A DNA stretch of 37,969 bases, taken from the NCBI GenBank assembly GCA_041738875.1, contig JBGSOW010000031.1, positions 1 through 37,969 of the forward strand, given 5' to 3'. A program made the position numbers and the translations under genes. Under the pieces are notes generated by a model that saw only the letters and a program-made list of their open reading frames with translations, was not told the origin of the DNA and did not search any database. Origin of the DNA: JBGSOW01 sp041738875. GTDB lineage: Bacteria > Patescibacteriota > Dojkabacteria > CALFHW01. How positions within the stretch are numbered: the stretch's first letter is position 1; every line of letters begins with the position of its first letter. Positions 25,315-33,936 of the stretch are shown one piece after another.

Positions 25315-25388
25315 GGGACCATAGCTCAATTGGTTAGAGCACTCGCCTGTCACGCGAGAGGTTGCCGGTTCGATCCCGGTTGGTCCCG
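25315..25388 (+). tRNA. tRNA-Asp (GTC)
   Basis: The 74-nt cloverleaf has acceptor GGGACCA/TGGTCCC, D-stem GCTC/GAGC, anticodon stem CTCGC/GCGAG with loop CTGTCAC (anticodon GTC), and a standard T-arm with GGTTCGATCC. The discriminator is G73, as expected for Asp. CCA is not encoded directly (GCCCA follows). Flanking GGGC and GCCC extend the acceptor pairing in the precursor. Confidence 0.95.
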
Positions 25389-25411
25389 CCCAGATTCTAC
25401 AAATATATTGC

Positions 25412-25417
25412 TATAAT
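25412..25417 (+). promoter_or_regulatory. -10 box of leaderless promoter for trhO
   Basis: A perfect TATAAT ends five bases before the ATG at 25423, just downstream of the tRNA-Asp gene. No Shine-Dalgarno sequence is present. Confidence 0.6.
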
Positions 25418-25422
25418 CAACT

Positions 25423-26373
25423 ATGAAACAAGACTCACAAATACTCCTTTTTTATAAATATGTAAAAATCACAGATCCAGCTCTATTACTAGCTGAACAG
25501 AATGAACTATGCAAATCGCTGAATCTGTTGGGCAGGATGATAGTCGCAGAGGAAGGAATTAATGGAACTCTAGAAGGTAGTGTTGCAGATACTGAAAAGT
25601 ATGTTGAAATTATGCAAAGGGACGAGAGATTTGCAGACATAGATTTCAAGCGTAGCGAAGGTACTGGTGGAAAAGCTTTTCCAAAGTTATCGATCAAAGT
25701 GAGACAGGAGATAGTAAGTGGTAGTTTTGGAGAGCATGATGTCGATCCGTCTCAAACTACAGGTAAATACATAACTGCAGAAGAGCTTCACGACTGGATC
25801 GTAGAGGGTAAAAAAGAGTTTTATATAGTTGATATGCGCAACGACTACGAACATAAGGTTGGTTATTTTGAGAATTCGGTTTTAGCTCCTTTGAAAAATT
25901 TTAGAGATTTACCAGAAAAATTAGAAGAGCTTGAGTATTTAAAAGGCAAAACTGTGGTTACAGTATGTACAGGAGGTGTAAGATGTGAAAAAGCTTCTGG
26001 CGTTCTGATCAAAAACGGTTTTGCAGATGTGTACCAATTGAAAAATGGAATCCATACATACATGGAAAAATACCCAAATCAACATTTTAAGGGCAAGCTT
26101 TATGTTTTCGACAGACGTGTAACTATGGGGTTTAACCTAGATAGCGAGGAACATGAAGTTGTGGGGCACTGTGATAAATGTGGAAGTAGTAGCGATAACT
26201 ACGTGGACTGCGCATATTTGCACTGCAAAAGTCATAGGCATATTGTCTGCTGCGAAAATTGTTTAGAAGATAAAGAGAAAAATATCGCCTACTGCACAGA
26301 GGAGTGCAAGTTAGCTGACCTTGCTACTGGGCTTTCTAGTGGTACTTCTGGCGAAGTACTTGCGGTTCTTTAG
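25423..26373 (+). CDS. trhO: tRNA uridine(34) hydroxylase, rhodanese family (TrhO/YceA)
   Basis: TrhO hydroxylates U34 of certain tRNAs using molecular oxygen. The 316-residue protein has the family order: an acylphosphatase-like N-terminal domain (GRMIVAEEGINGTLEG at about 36), a central rhodanese domain (FYIVDMRNDYEHKVGYF; active-site loop CTGGVRCEKAS with Cys at about 186), and a C-terminal Cys/His-rich zinc-like region (HCDKCGSSSDNYVDCAYLHC). The C-terminus runs about 20 residues past the last Cys. Its last 63 bp overlap the end of rarA on the other strand. Confidence 0.92.
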   Translation: MKQDSQILLFYKYVKITDPALLLAEQNELCKSLNLLGRMIVAEEGINGTLEGSVADTEKYVEIMQRDERFADIDFKRSEGTGGKAFPKLSIKVRQEIVSGSFGEHDVDPSQTTGKYITAEELHDWIVEGKKEFYIVDMRNDYEHKVGYFENSVLAPLKNFRDLPEKLEELEYLKGKTVVTVCTGGVRCEKASGVLIKNGFADVYQLKNGIHTYMEKYPNQHFKGKLYVFDRRVTMGFNLDSEEHEVVGHCDKCGSSSDNYVDCAYLHCKSHRHIVCCENCLEDKEKNIAYCTEECKLADLATGLSSGTSGEVLAVL

Positions 26374-27522
26374 TTTATCGGGCAGGGCTTGTTGCGTAAT
26401 TTTTTCATCTGGGAAATTATGATCGTAGATATAACCCTTACCATATCCCAATTCTTTCATTAATTTTGTCGGTGCATTTCTCATCCCCATTGGAACAGAG
26501 AGGTTGCCAAATTCTTCAATATCTTTTTGTACTTTAGACATGGCTGTATAGGCAGAATTATTTTTCGGCGAATCCCCTAAGTACTCTGCGAGTTGGATAA
26601 GTGCCACTTCGCATTCAGGCATCCCAATTTTTTGACAAGTGTCATATACAACGTTCGCTAGAAGTAACGCATTGGGATTCGCATTCCCAATATCTTCACT
26701 TGCAAAGCGGATTAATCTTCTAGCAATATAAAGTGGATCTTCGCCCGCATTCAACATGCGGGATATCCAGTAAGCGGCGGCATCTTTGTTGCCGCCGCGC
26801 AGGCTTTTGTGAATAACTGAAATTATATTGTAATGCTCCTCACCATTTTTGTCGTACCTCAAATAGTTAGTCACCGCAGACTTTGCGTCTTCTAGATTTA
26901 TCAACACTCTCTCATCTGCTTGCGCATTTTTCGCGGCAAGTTCAAGTGCGTTTAGGCTAGCGCGCATATCTCCGTTGCCTCCCCTTATCAAGATTTTTTT
27001 TGCATCACTATCTAGTTTCATTTCCAGCAGCTTTAGGCCTTTTTTGATCCCCGCTGCAATATCTTTTTCGCTGTGTTCGTTGAAAACAATAATTCTCGTT
27101 CTTGAAAGTAGAGCAGAGATAACAGAAAAACTCGGATTTTCAGTAGTTGCACCAATCAAAACAATCACGCCTTTTTCTACAAATGGTAATAGTCCATCCT
27201 GTTGTGCTTTGTTCCAGCGGTGGATTTCGTCGATAAAAAGGATAGTTTTTTTATTGTACTGAAAATTTGACTCAGCTATTTTAACAACTTTTTTTAAAGA
27301 ATCTTTTCCATCGGTCACTGCAGAAAGCCTCAGGAAATCAGCATCAATTGAATTTGCAATAACCTCAGCAAGGCTAGTTTTGCCAGTTCCTGGAGGTCCC
27401 CAGAAAATCATACTGGGTATGTTGGAACTTGAAATTGATTTGCCGAGAATTTCGATAACTTCGTGCTGCCCGATAAATTCGTCTAAAGATTGTGGTCTGA
27501 GTCTTGCGGCTAGTGGTTGCAT
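26311..27522 (-). CDS. rarA: Replication-associated recombination protein A (AAA+ ATPase)
   Basis: RarA (MgsA) is a clamp-loader-like AAA+ ATPase acting at stalled replication forks with SSB. Seen are PLAARLRPQSLDEFIGQ at the N-terminus, Walker A GPPGTGKTS (about 46), Walker B LFIDEIHRWNKAQQD, sensor 1 GATTENPSFSV and the arginine-finger region LLSRTRI. The helical C-terminal part includes YWISRMLNAGEDPLYIARRL and AYTAMSK. The start is taken at ATG 27522 (MQPLAAR); the longer open frame runs back through the tRNA-Leu gene. The stop lies 63 bp inside the convergent trhO gene. Confidence 0.93.
   Translation of the reverse strand: MQPLAARLRPQSLDEFIGQHEVIEILGKSISSSNIPSMIFWGPPGTGKTSLAEVIANSIDADFLRLSAVTDGKDSLKKVVKIAESNFQYNKKTILFIDEIHRWNKAQQDGLLPFVEKGVIVLIGATTENPSFSVISALLSRTRIIVFNEHSEKDIAAGIKKGLKLLEMKLDSDAKKILIRGGNGDMRASLNALELAAKNAQADERVLINLEDAKSAVTNYLRYDKNGEEHYNIISVIHKSLRGGNKDAAAYWISRMLNAGEDPLYIARRLIRFASEDIGNANPNALLLANVVYDTCQKIGMPECEVALIQLAEYLGDSPKNNSAYTAMSKVQKDIEEFGNLSVPMGMRNAPTKLMKELGYGKGYIYDHNFPDEKITQQALPDKLKNRKYFARSTTRKPSSKVS
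26774..26798. repeat. GC-rich hairpin inside rarA
   Basis: GCGGCGGCA (26774-26782) and its exact reverse complement (26790-26798) flank a 7-nt loop. It encodes RGGNKDAAA in a conserved part of RarA. Nine perfect pairs, eight of them G-C, are unusual in DNA this AT-rich. Confidence 0.85.
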
Positions 27523-27565
27523 ATCATTAGTAAATATTAATTTACGTTTGCTGGTGGTTTTAATA

Positions 27566-27649
27566 TGCTCAGGACAGGAGTTGAACCTGCACGGGAATAA
27601 CCCCACTACGACCTCAACGTAGCGCGTATACCAATTCCGCCACCTGAGC
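27566..27649 (-). tRNA. tRNA-Leu (GAG)
   Basis: The 84-nt class II tRNA has acceptor GCTCAGG/CCTGAGC, anticodon stem CTACG/CGTAG with loop TTGAGGT (anticodon GAG), a long variable arm (TGGGGTTATTCCCGT), T-loop GGTTCAACTCC and discriminator A73. It lies 43 bp upstream of rarA on the same strand and may share its transcript. CCA is not encoded. Confidence 0.95.
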
Positions 27650-27715
27650 AAATACAAACAATAACTTGCGTAATAGTAATTTTATCACGGCAAACAATAG
27701 CGAGGAAATTTAGTA

Positions 27716-29383
27716 CTAGTGCTTTTTTGTAACGTAGTATTCTAAATATCTACCAAAGAGTATACGCGTATTTGCCTCTAATCCAGGAAGAACAGCTAGA
27801 ACGAAACTTGCAATTGGCAGGAATAACCATTCAATCGCACTTAGAATAATTCCAATTATTCTTCTTCCTTCACGTCTCGGTTTGAATAAAAAGTCAGTTA
27901 TTATGACAATTATCATAAATCCCAGAGATAAAGTGATGATCGTGGAAGAAATATAGGGTAATTGCGCGCCTAGAACGGTCGTATTGAAGGTTGGATTGAT
28001 AAGAGTAGGTATGTTACCTCCTGCAACAAGCATAAGCCCCATAACAGGCGAAATTACGTGATCGAAAACTGAGTGCAGTCCGCGGTAAAAAACGACGAAA
28101 TCGTATTTGCCTATCCCATGGAATAAATTCTGCAATACCCAACCATCATCCGAAATCCCCCAAGACCATCTTCTCTCTTGGTTGTAGTTGTTGCGAATTG
28201 TGTCCAGGTGACCTTTGCCTTCTGCAGCATCAGACTGAATTCGCAAAAAGATTGGAACAGTGCTAACTAAACTACCAAATTTAAACTGAGCTTTAAAGAA
28301 AAGGTGGAAATCTTCCGGTGTAACCCATGGAGTCCAAAAACCGATCTCTTTAATTAACCAAAAACTGGTTGTGTATGTGGAAAAAGGAATTAATTTGTCA
28401 GTACGAATAAGCCTACTTACATTGTAAATCGTAGACATGGAGTTTTTTACACGTGCGTAAAATGGTAACCTCCAGATATTGTTGTGGAAAACTAGTGCGC
28501 CATTGTAGATTTTGTATTCGGCGTCTTCACGGGTCGCAAACTTATAGCTTACGTATGCAAAGTACTCATCTGGAAGCTTCGAATCTGCATCACAGCTCGT
28601 GATCAAGGTCTTTTTCAAATCCCAGCCCAACTCAAGCACTTTCGCATATGCGACTTTACCTGCAGCCTTCATATTCGATGACTTTCCAACGACTTCTTCG
28701 TCTGTAAGTATGTGATTTGATACCCAGATGTTGTTGAAGTGTTGACTGTATTCGGCTGCGAGCCTCTGCGACATTGGAAGACCATCAGGATCTCGTGCTT
28801 CGGAGGCAAGAACTATATTTAATTGTTCTTTTGGAAACTTTTGATTGCGGAGATTTTCTAGTGTTGCTCTGAGAATATGCTCTGGCTCTTTGACATGCGG
28901 GATAATTACGATATGTTGCAAACTGCGCCAGTCGCTATAAATTTGCACATTACTAATCTGTTTGTATTCACGTTCCAAGAACCGCAGTGATTTGTACTTT
29001 TCCAAACGATATAAAAGCTTGTTCAGGAATTTATTTTTGTGCAGCATGTGTCCGTTCGGACTTTTCTTTTTTAATTCTTCAATATTTTTCTCAATCGTCT
29101 GCAACGCAGTATCTCGATCCTCAAGAGCTATTATTCTCTCTCTCCATTCAACACTTTCACTTTGCCTAATCTTCAGAAACGCCAGGAAAAAAGTGGCAGC
29201 AAGCATTCCAGATTTGTATAAGAAAAATACATTTAGGATAATAATCGCATACGCAGTTGCTTCTGGTGCTACTAGTCCGCCGATAAGGAAAAATATAATT
29301 AATGCAAAAAAGATAACTCCAGGTATTTTCTCGAAGATGTAATAACTTAATTTCCTATTTTGTTTTGCTACTGGTTCGATCAT
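27716..29383 (-). CDS. Membrane glycosyltransferase, GT2-like
   Basis: The 555-residue protein has two N-terminal membrane helices (about 20-66), a cytoplasmic GT-A domain (about 150-440) and four C-terminal helices (about 450-540). Within the GT-A domain are IVIIPHVKEPEHILRATLEN, the metal-binding DxD in SCDADSKLP, and QERRW near its end, matching the QxxRW signature of processive GT2 enzymes. It probably builds or exports a surface polysaccharide. It begins one base after the double GT4 gene, so the two are co-expressed. Confidence 0.82.
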   Translation of the reverse strand: MIEPVAKQNRKLSYYIFEKIPGVIFFALIIFFLIGGLVAPEATAYAIIILNVFFLYKSGMLAATFFLAFLKIRQSESVEWRERIIALEDRDTALQTIEKNIEELKKKSPNGHMLHKNKFLNKLLYRLEKYKSLRFLEREYKQISNVQIYSDWRSLQHIVIIPHVKEPEHILRATLENLRNQKFPKEQLNIVLASEARDPDGLPMSQRLAAEYSQHFNNIWVSNHILTDEEVVGKSSNMKAAGKVAYAKVLELGWDLKKTLITSCDADSKLPDEYFAYVSYKFATREDAEYKIYNGALVFHNNIWRLPFYARVKNSMSTIYNVSRLIRTDKLIPFSTYTTSFWLIKEIGFWTPWVTPEDFHLFFKAQFKFGSLVSTVPIFLRIQSDAAEGKGHLDTIRNNYNQERRWSWGISDDGWVLQNLFHGIGKYDFVVFYRGLHSVFDHVISPVMGLMLVAGGNIPTLINPTFNTTVLGAQLPYISSTIITLSLGFMIIVIITDFLFKPRREGRRIIGIILSAIEWLFLPIASFVLAVLPGLEANTRILFGRYLEYYVTKKH

Positions 29384-29384
29384 G

Positions 29385-31889
29385 CTATAGGATTATATCT
29401 AAAAAATCGGCAAGTTGTACTTTTATTTTACTTTTTGTATAGGAATTAACCAATTTTAAACTTTCTGACTGATATTTCTCCATTAATGGCACGTTTGTTA
29501 TTAGTGTATTTATATTCTGGATAAGTTTAGGCAAGTCTTTGTAACTAAATAGTAATCCATTTGAGTTTGGTTTAACTAGGAATTTACCTCCTTCTGTATT
29601 TGTCGAAATTATTGCCGCTCCCCAAGCCATCGCTTCTGCAATCACTATGCCAAAAGCTTCCCATTCGCTGGCTAGTATGAAAATGTCAGTTTGTTTTAGT
29701 ATTTCATCTCGTTCTTCGTCTGTAATGTCATGAAGTAAAGTGATGTCATCTCTTCTAGAGGAGTTTTTCACAAGAGAGTGCAATTCGTTATAAAAACTAT
29801 CTTTCGCGCCAGCAATAGTTAACTTCGTATTTATAGTACTATTTATTTCAGTAAATGCTGCCACTACGTCCTCATAGCCTTTATATGAATCTAGCCTGCC
29901 CAGACTTGTAATTCGAATTTCATCAAGCTCACCTTCCTCGTTTCTTCCATCTCTGAGTTTCTTTTTAGCTGTAATCTTTATCTTTGGTTCGCTAGTTAGC
30001 GGTGGAAAAAGTTGAATTTTCTTTTCTGCAATTCCATAGAAGGAGTGTAACCATTTCTTTTGATTTGGATTGACTTGGAAAATATGATTATATAGGAAAT
30101 TCGCATATAGTCTGATAAATAAAGTCCCAGCTATTTGTAGTAATCTTCTTCCACCTGTTTCATTTTTTGACATGAATGGGCCGTGTGGAGTATTAATGAC
30201 GATCGGTTTGTTTGATTTGTTTGATCGATTAAATAATTTGTACGATAAAATATTTAGATCGTACAAAATCATGCCTATGCTATGCTGGAAAATGACCCTA
30301 GGAGCTATTTCTTTTAATTTCCCTCTCAACCCAACGAGATAGTGCAGATAATAGTTCGATCCTATTCTCTTTAGCCTATGGATTGTAATTCCTTCATAAG
30401 CTTCGGTGTCGTCCCCTCCGACATTACCCTCTTTCGTTTTGGAAGTTATCACATGTACCTCAAATCCAAGTTCTTTCAGTATGAGTGCATAGTCAAGTGC
30501 CACTTTTTCCATGCCCCCTCTAAATGGATGGAAGTATGATGCAACGATCACGACTTTATTATTCTCGAGTTCAATCACACTAGTCTCTTTCTTTTTGGAT
30601 TTATTTTTTTTACTAATTTGTTCTAAAAGAGCAGTATTTTCTGATACATTCTCGATAATTTTCAGTATTTGCAGTGAACTTTTCTCCCAATCATAGCGCT
30701 GAGTATTTGCAAAGCCTTTTTTTATAAGTGCTTTGCGATGTGCTAGATTTTCGCTGTCCAAAACTTGTCCAATTTTCTCTGCAATTAATTCGGGATTATA
30801 GGGATCGACAAGTACGGCAGAATCTCCTAAAACCTCAGGGTAGGTTGACGAATCTGCAGCGATAACAGGCACACCCAGAGCCTGCGGCTCTAATACACTA
30901 AGCCCAAAGCCTTCATAGGTGGATAAATGGACAAAACATTCTGCATTTTTGATGATAAATGGCATATGCTGATCCTCTACAAAACCAGTGAAATTTATGC
31001 GGTGAAGAATCTTGAGCTCTGTTGCGAGTTTAACTATCGCAATTGCCCTTTCATTCATTGGAACTGCCTTGTGATCCCAACCAAGCTTGAATTCTTTTCC
31101 GACAATTACTAACTTCAAATCCGGGTACTTTTCAGAAACTATTTTAAAAGTATTGATCAACTGCTCAACATTTTTATTTTTTTCTAAGCCACCGAGATAA
31201 AGTATGTATGGTTTTGTAAGGTTATATATCGAAAGAGTTCTGCGAATGCAACTTTTATCATCCAAGATATTTTTCTGTGAGGTTATAGACTGCATAAAAT
31301 TTTCAGTGAGCGCTAAAGGGACAATTTCAATATTTTCTTTTTCTATTCCGAGTTCGACTAAATCGTTAATTGTGAACTTAGCGTGGGTGATAACTTTCTC
31401 GCTTTTTTTTATGCGGTTAAATGCCCAGCTAAAGTTAATTGCTTTAATTTTATTGGCCAGCCAGCTTTTTTGTGAAAAAACGCCACTTTTATAGGGGATT
31501 ACATCAGGCACAAACGATATGACTTTTGTATTCGTAGGCACGCCGTGTTCAGGTTGCAAACTTACAAACATATCGGGTTTTCTTTTTCGTACAATTGGGA
31601 GAATTTTAATAGTGAAAAATGCAGGCAATAAGACTTTTTCAAGTAGTGAATTGGGTTTGCCTAGTGTGTGAAATTCGACATTTTTTTTGTGTTGAATTCC
31701 TTCTTCGCCTCGATTCAGTCTATTCCAAAATTCTTTTTCTCTTCCGTATGCGATAATTATCCAGTCGATGTTTTCGTTTTTTAACAACTCCTTTACAAAT
31801 GAATATGTCATATTCCCAACTCCTCTTTTGTAGTAATGATTGGTCAAAGGACTTGCGTCTATGAGAATTCTTAAATTTTGCTTATTCAT
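29385..31889 (-). CDS. Fusion of two GT4 glycosyltransferases
   Basis: The 834-residue protein contains two complete GT-B enzymes. The first (about 6-410) starts RILIDASPLT and contains PYILYLGGLEKNKNVEQLI and the donor-site EGFGLSVLE (about 326-334). A basic linker (about 420-440, KKNKSKKKE) follows. The second (about 445-834) starts VVIVASYFHPFRGGMEKVAL and contains ITSLGRLDSYKGYEDVV and EAFGIVIAE (about 743-751). Both E-x7-E motifs are intact, so two sequential sugar transfers are possible. Both halves are of the kind that build lipid-linked or capsular glycans. The GT2 gene follows after one base. TATAAT at 31900-31905 precedes the ATG by ten bases. Confidence 0.88.
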   Translation of the reverse strand: MNKQNLRILIDASPLTNHYYKRGVGNMTYSFVKELLKNENIDWIIIAYGREKEFWNRLNRGEEGIQHKKNVEFHTLGKPNSLLEKVLLPAFFTIKILPIVRKRKPDMFVSLQPEHGVPTNTKVISFVPDVIPYKSGVFSQKSWLANKIKAINFSWAFNRIKKSEKVITHAKFTINDLVELGIEKENIEIVPLALTENFMQSITSQKNILDDKSCIRRTLSIYNLTKPYILYLGGLEKNKNVEQLINTFKIVSEKYPDLKLVIVGKEFKLGWDHKAVPMNERAIAIVKLATELKILHRINFTGFVEDQHMPFIIKNAECFVHLSTYEGFGLSVLEPQALGVPVIAADSSTYPEVLGDSAVLVDPYNPELIAEKIGQVLDSENLAHRKALIKKGFANTQRYDWEKSSLQILKIIENVSENTALLEQISKKNKSKKKETSVIELENNKVVIVASYFHPFRGGMEKVALDYALILKELGFEVHVITSKTKEGNVGGDDTEAYEGITIHRLKRIGSNYYLHYLVGLRGKLKEIAPRVIFQHSIGMILYDLNILSYKLFNRSNKSNKPIVINTPHGPFMSKNETGGRRLLQIAGTLFIRLYANFLYNHIFQVNPNQKKWLHSFYGIAEKKIQLFPPLTSEPKIKITAKKKLRDGRNEEGELDEIRITSLGRLDSYKGYEDVVAAFTEINSTINTKLTIAGAKDSFYNELHSLVKNSSRRDDITLLHDITDEERDEILKQTDIFILASEWEAFGIVIAEAMAWGAAIISTNTEGGKFLVKPNSNGLLFSYKDLPKLIQNINTLITNVPLMEKYQSESLKLVNSYTKSKIKVQLADFLDIIL

Positions 31890-31899
31890 AATTAGTGTA

Positions 31900-31905
31900 A
31901 TTATA
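31900..31905 (-). promoter_or_regulatory. -10 box of the glycosyltransferase operon
   Basis: A perfect TATAAT on the minus strand lies ten bases before the ATG at 31889. Only 34 bp separate this start from the divergent recX start, so the two promoters overlap. Confidence 0.5.
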
Positions 31906-31923
31906 TGTTAATTTGCAAATGAA

Positions 31924-32571
31924 ATGAAAATAATTAATTTTGCTCAACATCCAAAGTATCCGAATCTCGCAATCGTGCGTTTTGACGATGGCTCGAAGCT
32001 TAGCCTGGATCAACTTACGATTGCAAACATGAAACTTTTCTCTGGTATGGAGGTGGATTCTGAGATTCTAGATGAATTAAAAAAAATTCAAGGTATTGAG
32101 AAACTTAGATATAGGCTTTATGCGTATATTGCCAGAAGGCCTAGGAGTATCAAGGAAGTTGAGGACTATTTTAAATATAGGGTGGGGATTGACGTAGCTA
32201 TTTATGAGCCTTTAATCGTTGAATTTAAAGAAAAAGGACTACTAAACGATGAAAATTTTGCTAATTGGTTTGTGGGCGCAAGGCTTCTTCAAGCTAAATA
32301 CGGTGAGAACCGGATTCGTTCTGAGTTGAAAATGAAGGGAATTGATAATAATTTGATTAATTCAATATTTAAAGACAAAGCCGAGGAGCTAGAAAGCGAG
32401 TCAATACAGACGATTAGGAGCGTAGTTGAGAAGTATATTAAACAGAATAAATTGCCAGAAGAGTATGAGAAAAAGCAGAAATGGCAAGATAAAATATATA
32501 GAAGGCTCATCTCGCGTGGATATGAATATGAAAAAGTTAGAAAAATTATGCAGGAATATTTGAAGGCATGA
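31924..32571 (+). CDS. recX: Regulatory protein RecX
   Basis: RecX modulates RecA filaments by binding along the groove. The 215-residue protein has an N-terminal beta extension (about 1-50) and then three-helix RecX repeats: LRYRLYAYIARRPRSIKEVEDYF (about 60-83), LIVEFKEKGLLNDENFANWF with LKMKGIDNNLINSIF, and a C-terminal KIYRRLISRGYEYEKVRKIMQ. Length and order are normal. It is divergent from the GT operon, and rplS starts 24 bp downstream. Confidence 0.88.
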   Translation: MKIINFAQHPKYPNLAIVRFDDGSKLSLDQLTIANMKLFSGMEVDSEILDELKKIQGIEKLRYRLYAYIARRPRSIKEVEDYFKYRVGIDVAIYEPLIVEFKEKGLLNDENFANWFVGARLLQAKYGENRIRSELKMKGIDNNLINSIFKDKAEELESESIQTIRSVVEKYIKQNKLPEEYEKKQKWQDKIYRRLISRGYEYEKVRKIMQEYLKA

Positions 32572-32588
32572 AGTCTCTCTGCTATAAT
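32560..32588 (+). promoter_or_regulatory. Promoter of rplS inside the recX end
   Basis: TTGAAG (32560-32565) and TATAAT (32583-32588) are 17 bp apart. The ATG of rplS follows seven bases after the -10 box, giving a leaderless transcript. Confidence 0.65.
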
Positions 32589-32595
32589 CCTAGAC

Positions 32596-33135
32596 ATGGA
32601 TTCAAGTTTATTAGCCAAAATTGAAGGTAAGTACATAAAAAACGACCCAATGTCCTTTAGGGTTGGAGATACTGTAAAAGTTCATAACCTTATTCGTGAG
32701 GGTGAAAAAAGCAGAGTACAGATTTTCCAGGGTATGGTAATTGCGAAAAAAGGTTCAGGCGCAAGAGAAACTTTCACAGTTCGCAAGATCAGTGATGGTG
32801 TTGGTGTTGAGAAAATTTTTCCTATTCATTCACCTAATGTTGAAAAAATAGAAGTTACTAAAACTGGTAAAGTCAGAAGAGCAAAACTATACTACCTACG
32901 TGATAGAGTCGGTAAAGCAGCTCTTAAAGTCAAACAGACATCAAGAGCTATCGGTGAAGCTAGACCTGCTGATGTTGTTGCTGCTGAAATTGCAGAAAAA
33001 ATCGGTATTGTTGAGGATGTAGTCGAGGAAGAAGTAGTAACTGACGCAGTCGAACCGACAGAAGTAGCTGAAACTGTAGAGACAGTCGAGGCTGTAGAAA
33101 CAGAATCCAAACCAGAAGAAGTAAAAGCTTCTTAA
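32596..33135 (+). CDS. rplS: Ribosomal protein L19 with acidic C-terminal tail
   Basis: L19 lies at the 30S-50S interface. The core (about 1-117) is clear: FRVGDTVKVHNLIREGEKSR, FQGMVIAKKGSG, ETFTVRKISDGVGVEKIFP and AKLYYLRDRVGKAALKV. Typical L19 is about 115 residues; this one continues for about 60 more, rich in Glu, Val, Ala and Thr (VEDVVEEEVVTDAVEP), probably an exposed flexible tail. It has its own promoter within the end of recX. Confidence 0.95.
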   Translation: MDSSLLAKIEGKYIKNDPMSFRVGDTVKVHNLIREGEKSRVQIFQGMVIAKKGSGARETFTVRKISDGVGVEKIFPIHSPNVEKIEVTKTGKVRRAKLYYLRDRVGKAALKVKQTSRAIGEARPADVVAAEIAEKIGIVEDVVEEEVVTDAVEPTEVAETVETVEAVETESKPEEVKAS

Positions 33136-33238
33136 ACTATCGGAAACAGTTTTTAATTACTCTCCAATAAATTTCCAATACATTTTCAATAAATCCTCAA
33201 CCAACTTCAAGTAAAACAATGGTAAATTCAATGTTTGC

Positions 33239-33244
33239 TAGAAT
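33239..33244 (+). promoter_or_regulatory. -10 box of leaderless promoter for rnhB
   Basis: TAGAAT ends five bases before the ATG at 33250. This spacing supports ATG 33250 over the TTG at 33247. Confidence 0.5.
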
Positions 33245-33249
33245 AATTG

Positions 33250-33906
33250 ATGTTGAACTGGGATTTTGAGCAAAACCTACTTTGGGAATATGACACAATT
33301 GTTTCATTAGACGAAGTAGGTAGAGGCGCTTGGGCAGGTCCATTGGTATTTGGTGCAACTATACTTTCTAAAGGGTTCAATCCGCGACTAGTGGATTTGC
33401 AACTTGATGATTCAAAAAAACTTTCAAAAATTAAACGCGAGATTATCTATGACTACGCGGTAGGCGGGCTGAATAATAAAAACCTGCGAGGCTTAGAATT
33501 AAGGTTATTTGAGAAAAGTCCTGCGGATATAAGCGCAAATGGTCTAGCGAGTTCGATTTCGGCCATACTGCAACAGGTTGTTGAGAATTGTACTCATGGC
33601 AAAACGTTTTTTTTGTTTGATGGTGGTTTGAAGATCCCAGAAGGTGAAAATGGCTCGGTAGAGGTTAAAGGAGATGGCCGTTTTGCCAGTATTGCTCTAT
33701 CTGCAAACTATGCAAAAGTATATCGTGATAGATTGATGGCGACTTTAGAGCCTGAGTATCCGAGGTTTAGTTTTGCAAAGCATATGGGGTATGGGACCAA
33801 AATGCATATTACTGAATTAAAGAATTTTGGTCCCACAAAAATCCACAGGTTAAACTACAAACCAATTCAGAAAATTATATCCGCAAACACTACTTTTAGG
33901 GTATAA
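33250..33906 (+). CDS. rnhB: Ribonuclease HII
   Basis: RNase HII cuts RNA in RNA-DNA hybrids and single ribonucleotides in DNA. The 218-residue protein has the DEVGRGAWAGPLV motif with the first Asp and Glu (about 21-22), DDSKKLSKIKRE, ADISANGLASSI, FLFDGGL with the third acidic residue, and GDGRFASIALSANYAKVYRD with the last Asp. The C-terminal MGYGTKMH element is also typical. The start is ATG 33250, five bases after TAGAAT. Its 3' end overlaps the possible -10 box of the tRNA-Lys gene. Confidence 0.93.
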   Translation: MLNWDFEQNLLWEYDTIVSLDEVGRGAWAGPLVFGATILSKGFNPRLVDLQLDDSKKLSKIKREIIYDYAVGGLNNKNLRGLELRLFEKSPADISANGLASSISAILQQVVENCTHGKTFFLFDGGLKIPEGENGSVEVKGDGRFASIALSANYAKVYRDRLMATLEPEYPRFSFAKHMGYGTKMHITELKNFGPTKIHRLNYKPIQKIISANTTFRV

Positions 33907-33936
33907 TCAGACACAAGTTTTTGTGTACCAAGCTAT

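Noticed and set aside
26311..27657. RarA reading frame extended to 27657
   Set aside because: The extra N-terminus is the translation of the tRNA-Leu gene and its flank; the family N-terminus starts at ATG 27522.
30877..30891. Small GC-rich inverted repeat AGAGCC-TGC-GGCTCT in the double GT4 gene
   Set aside because: Arms of 6 bp are expected by chance and the residues (LEPQALG) are the conserved family motif.
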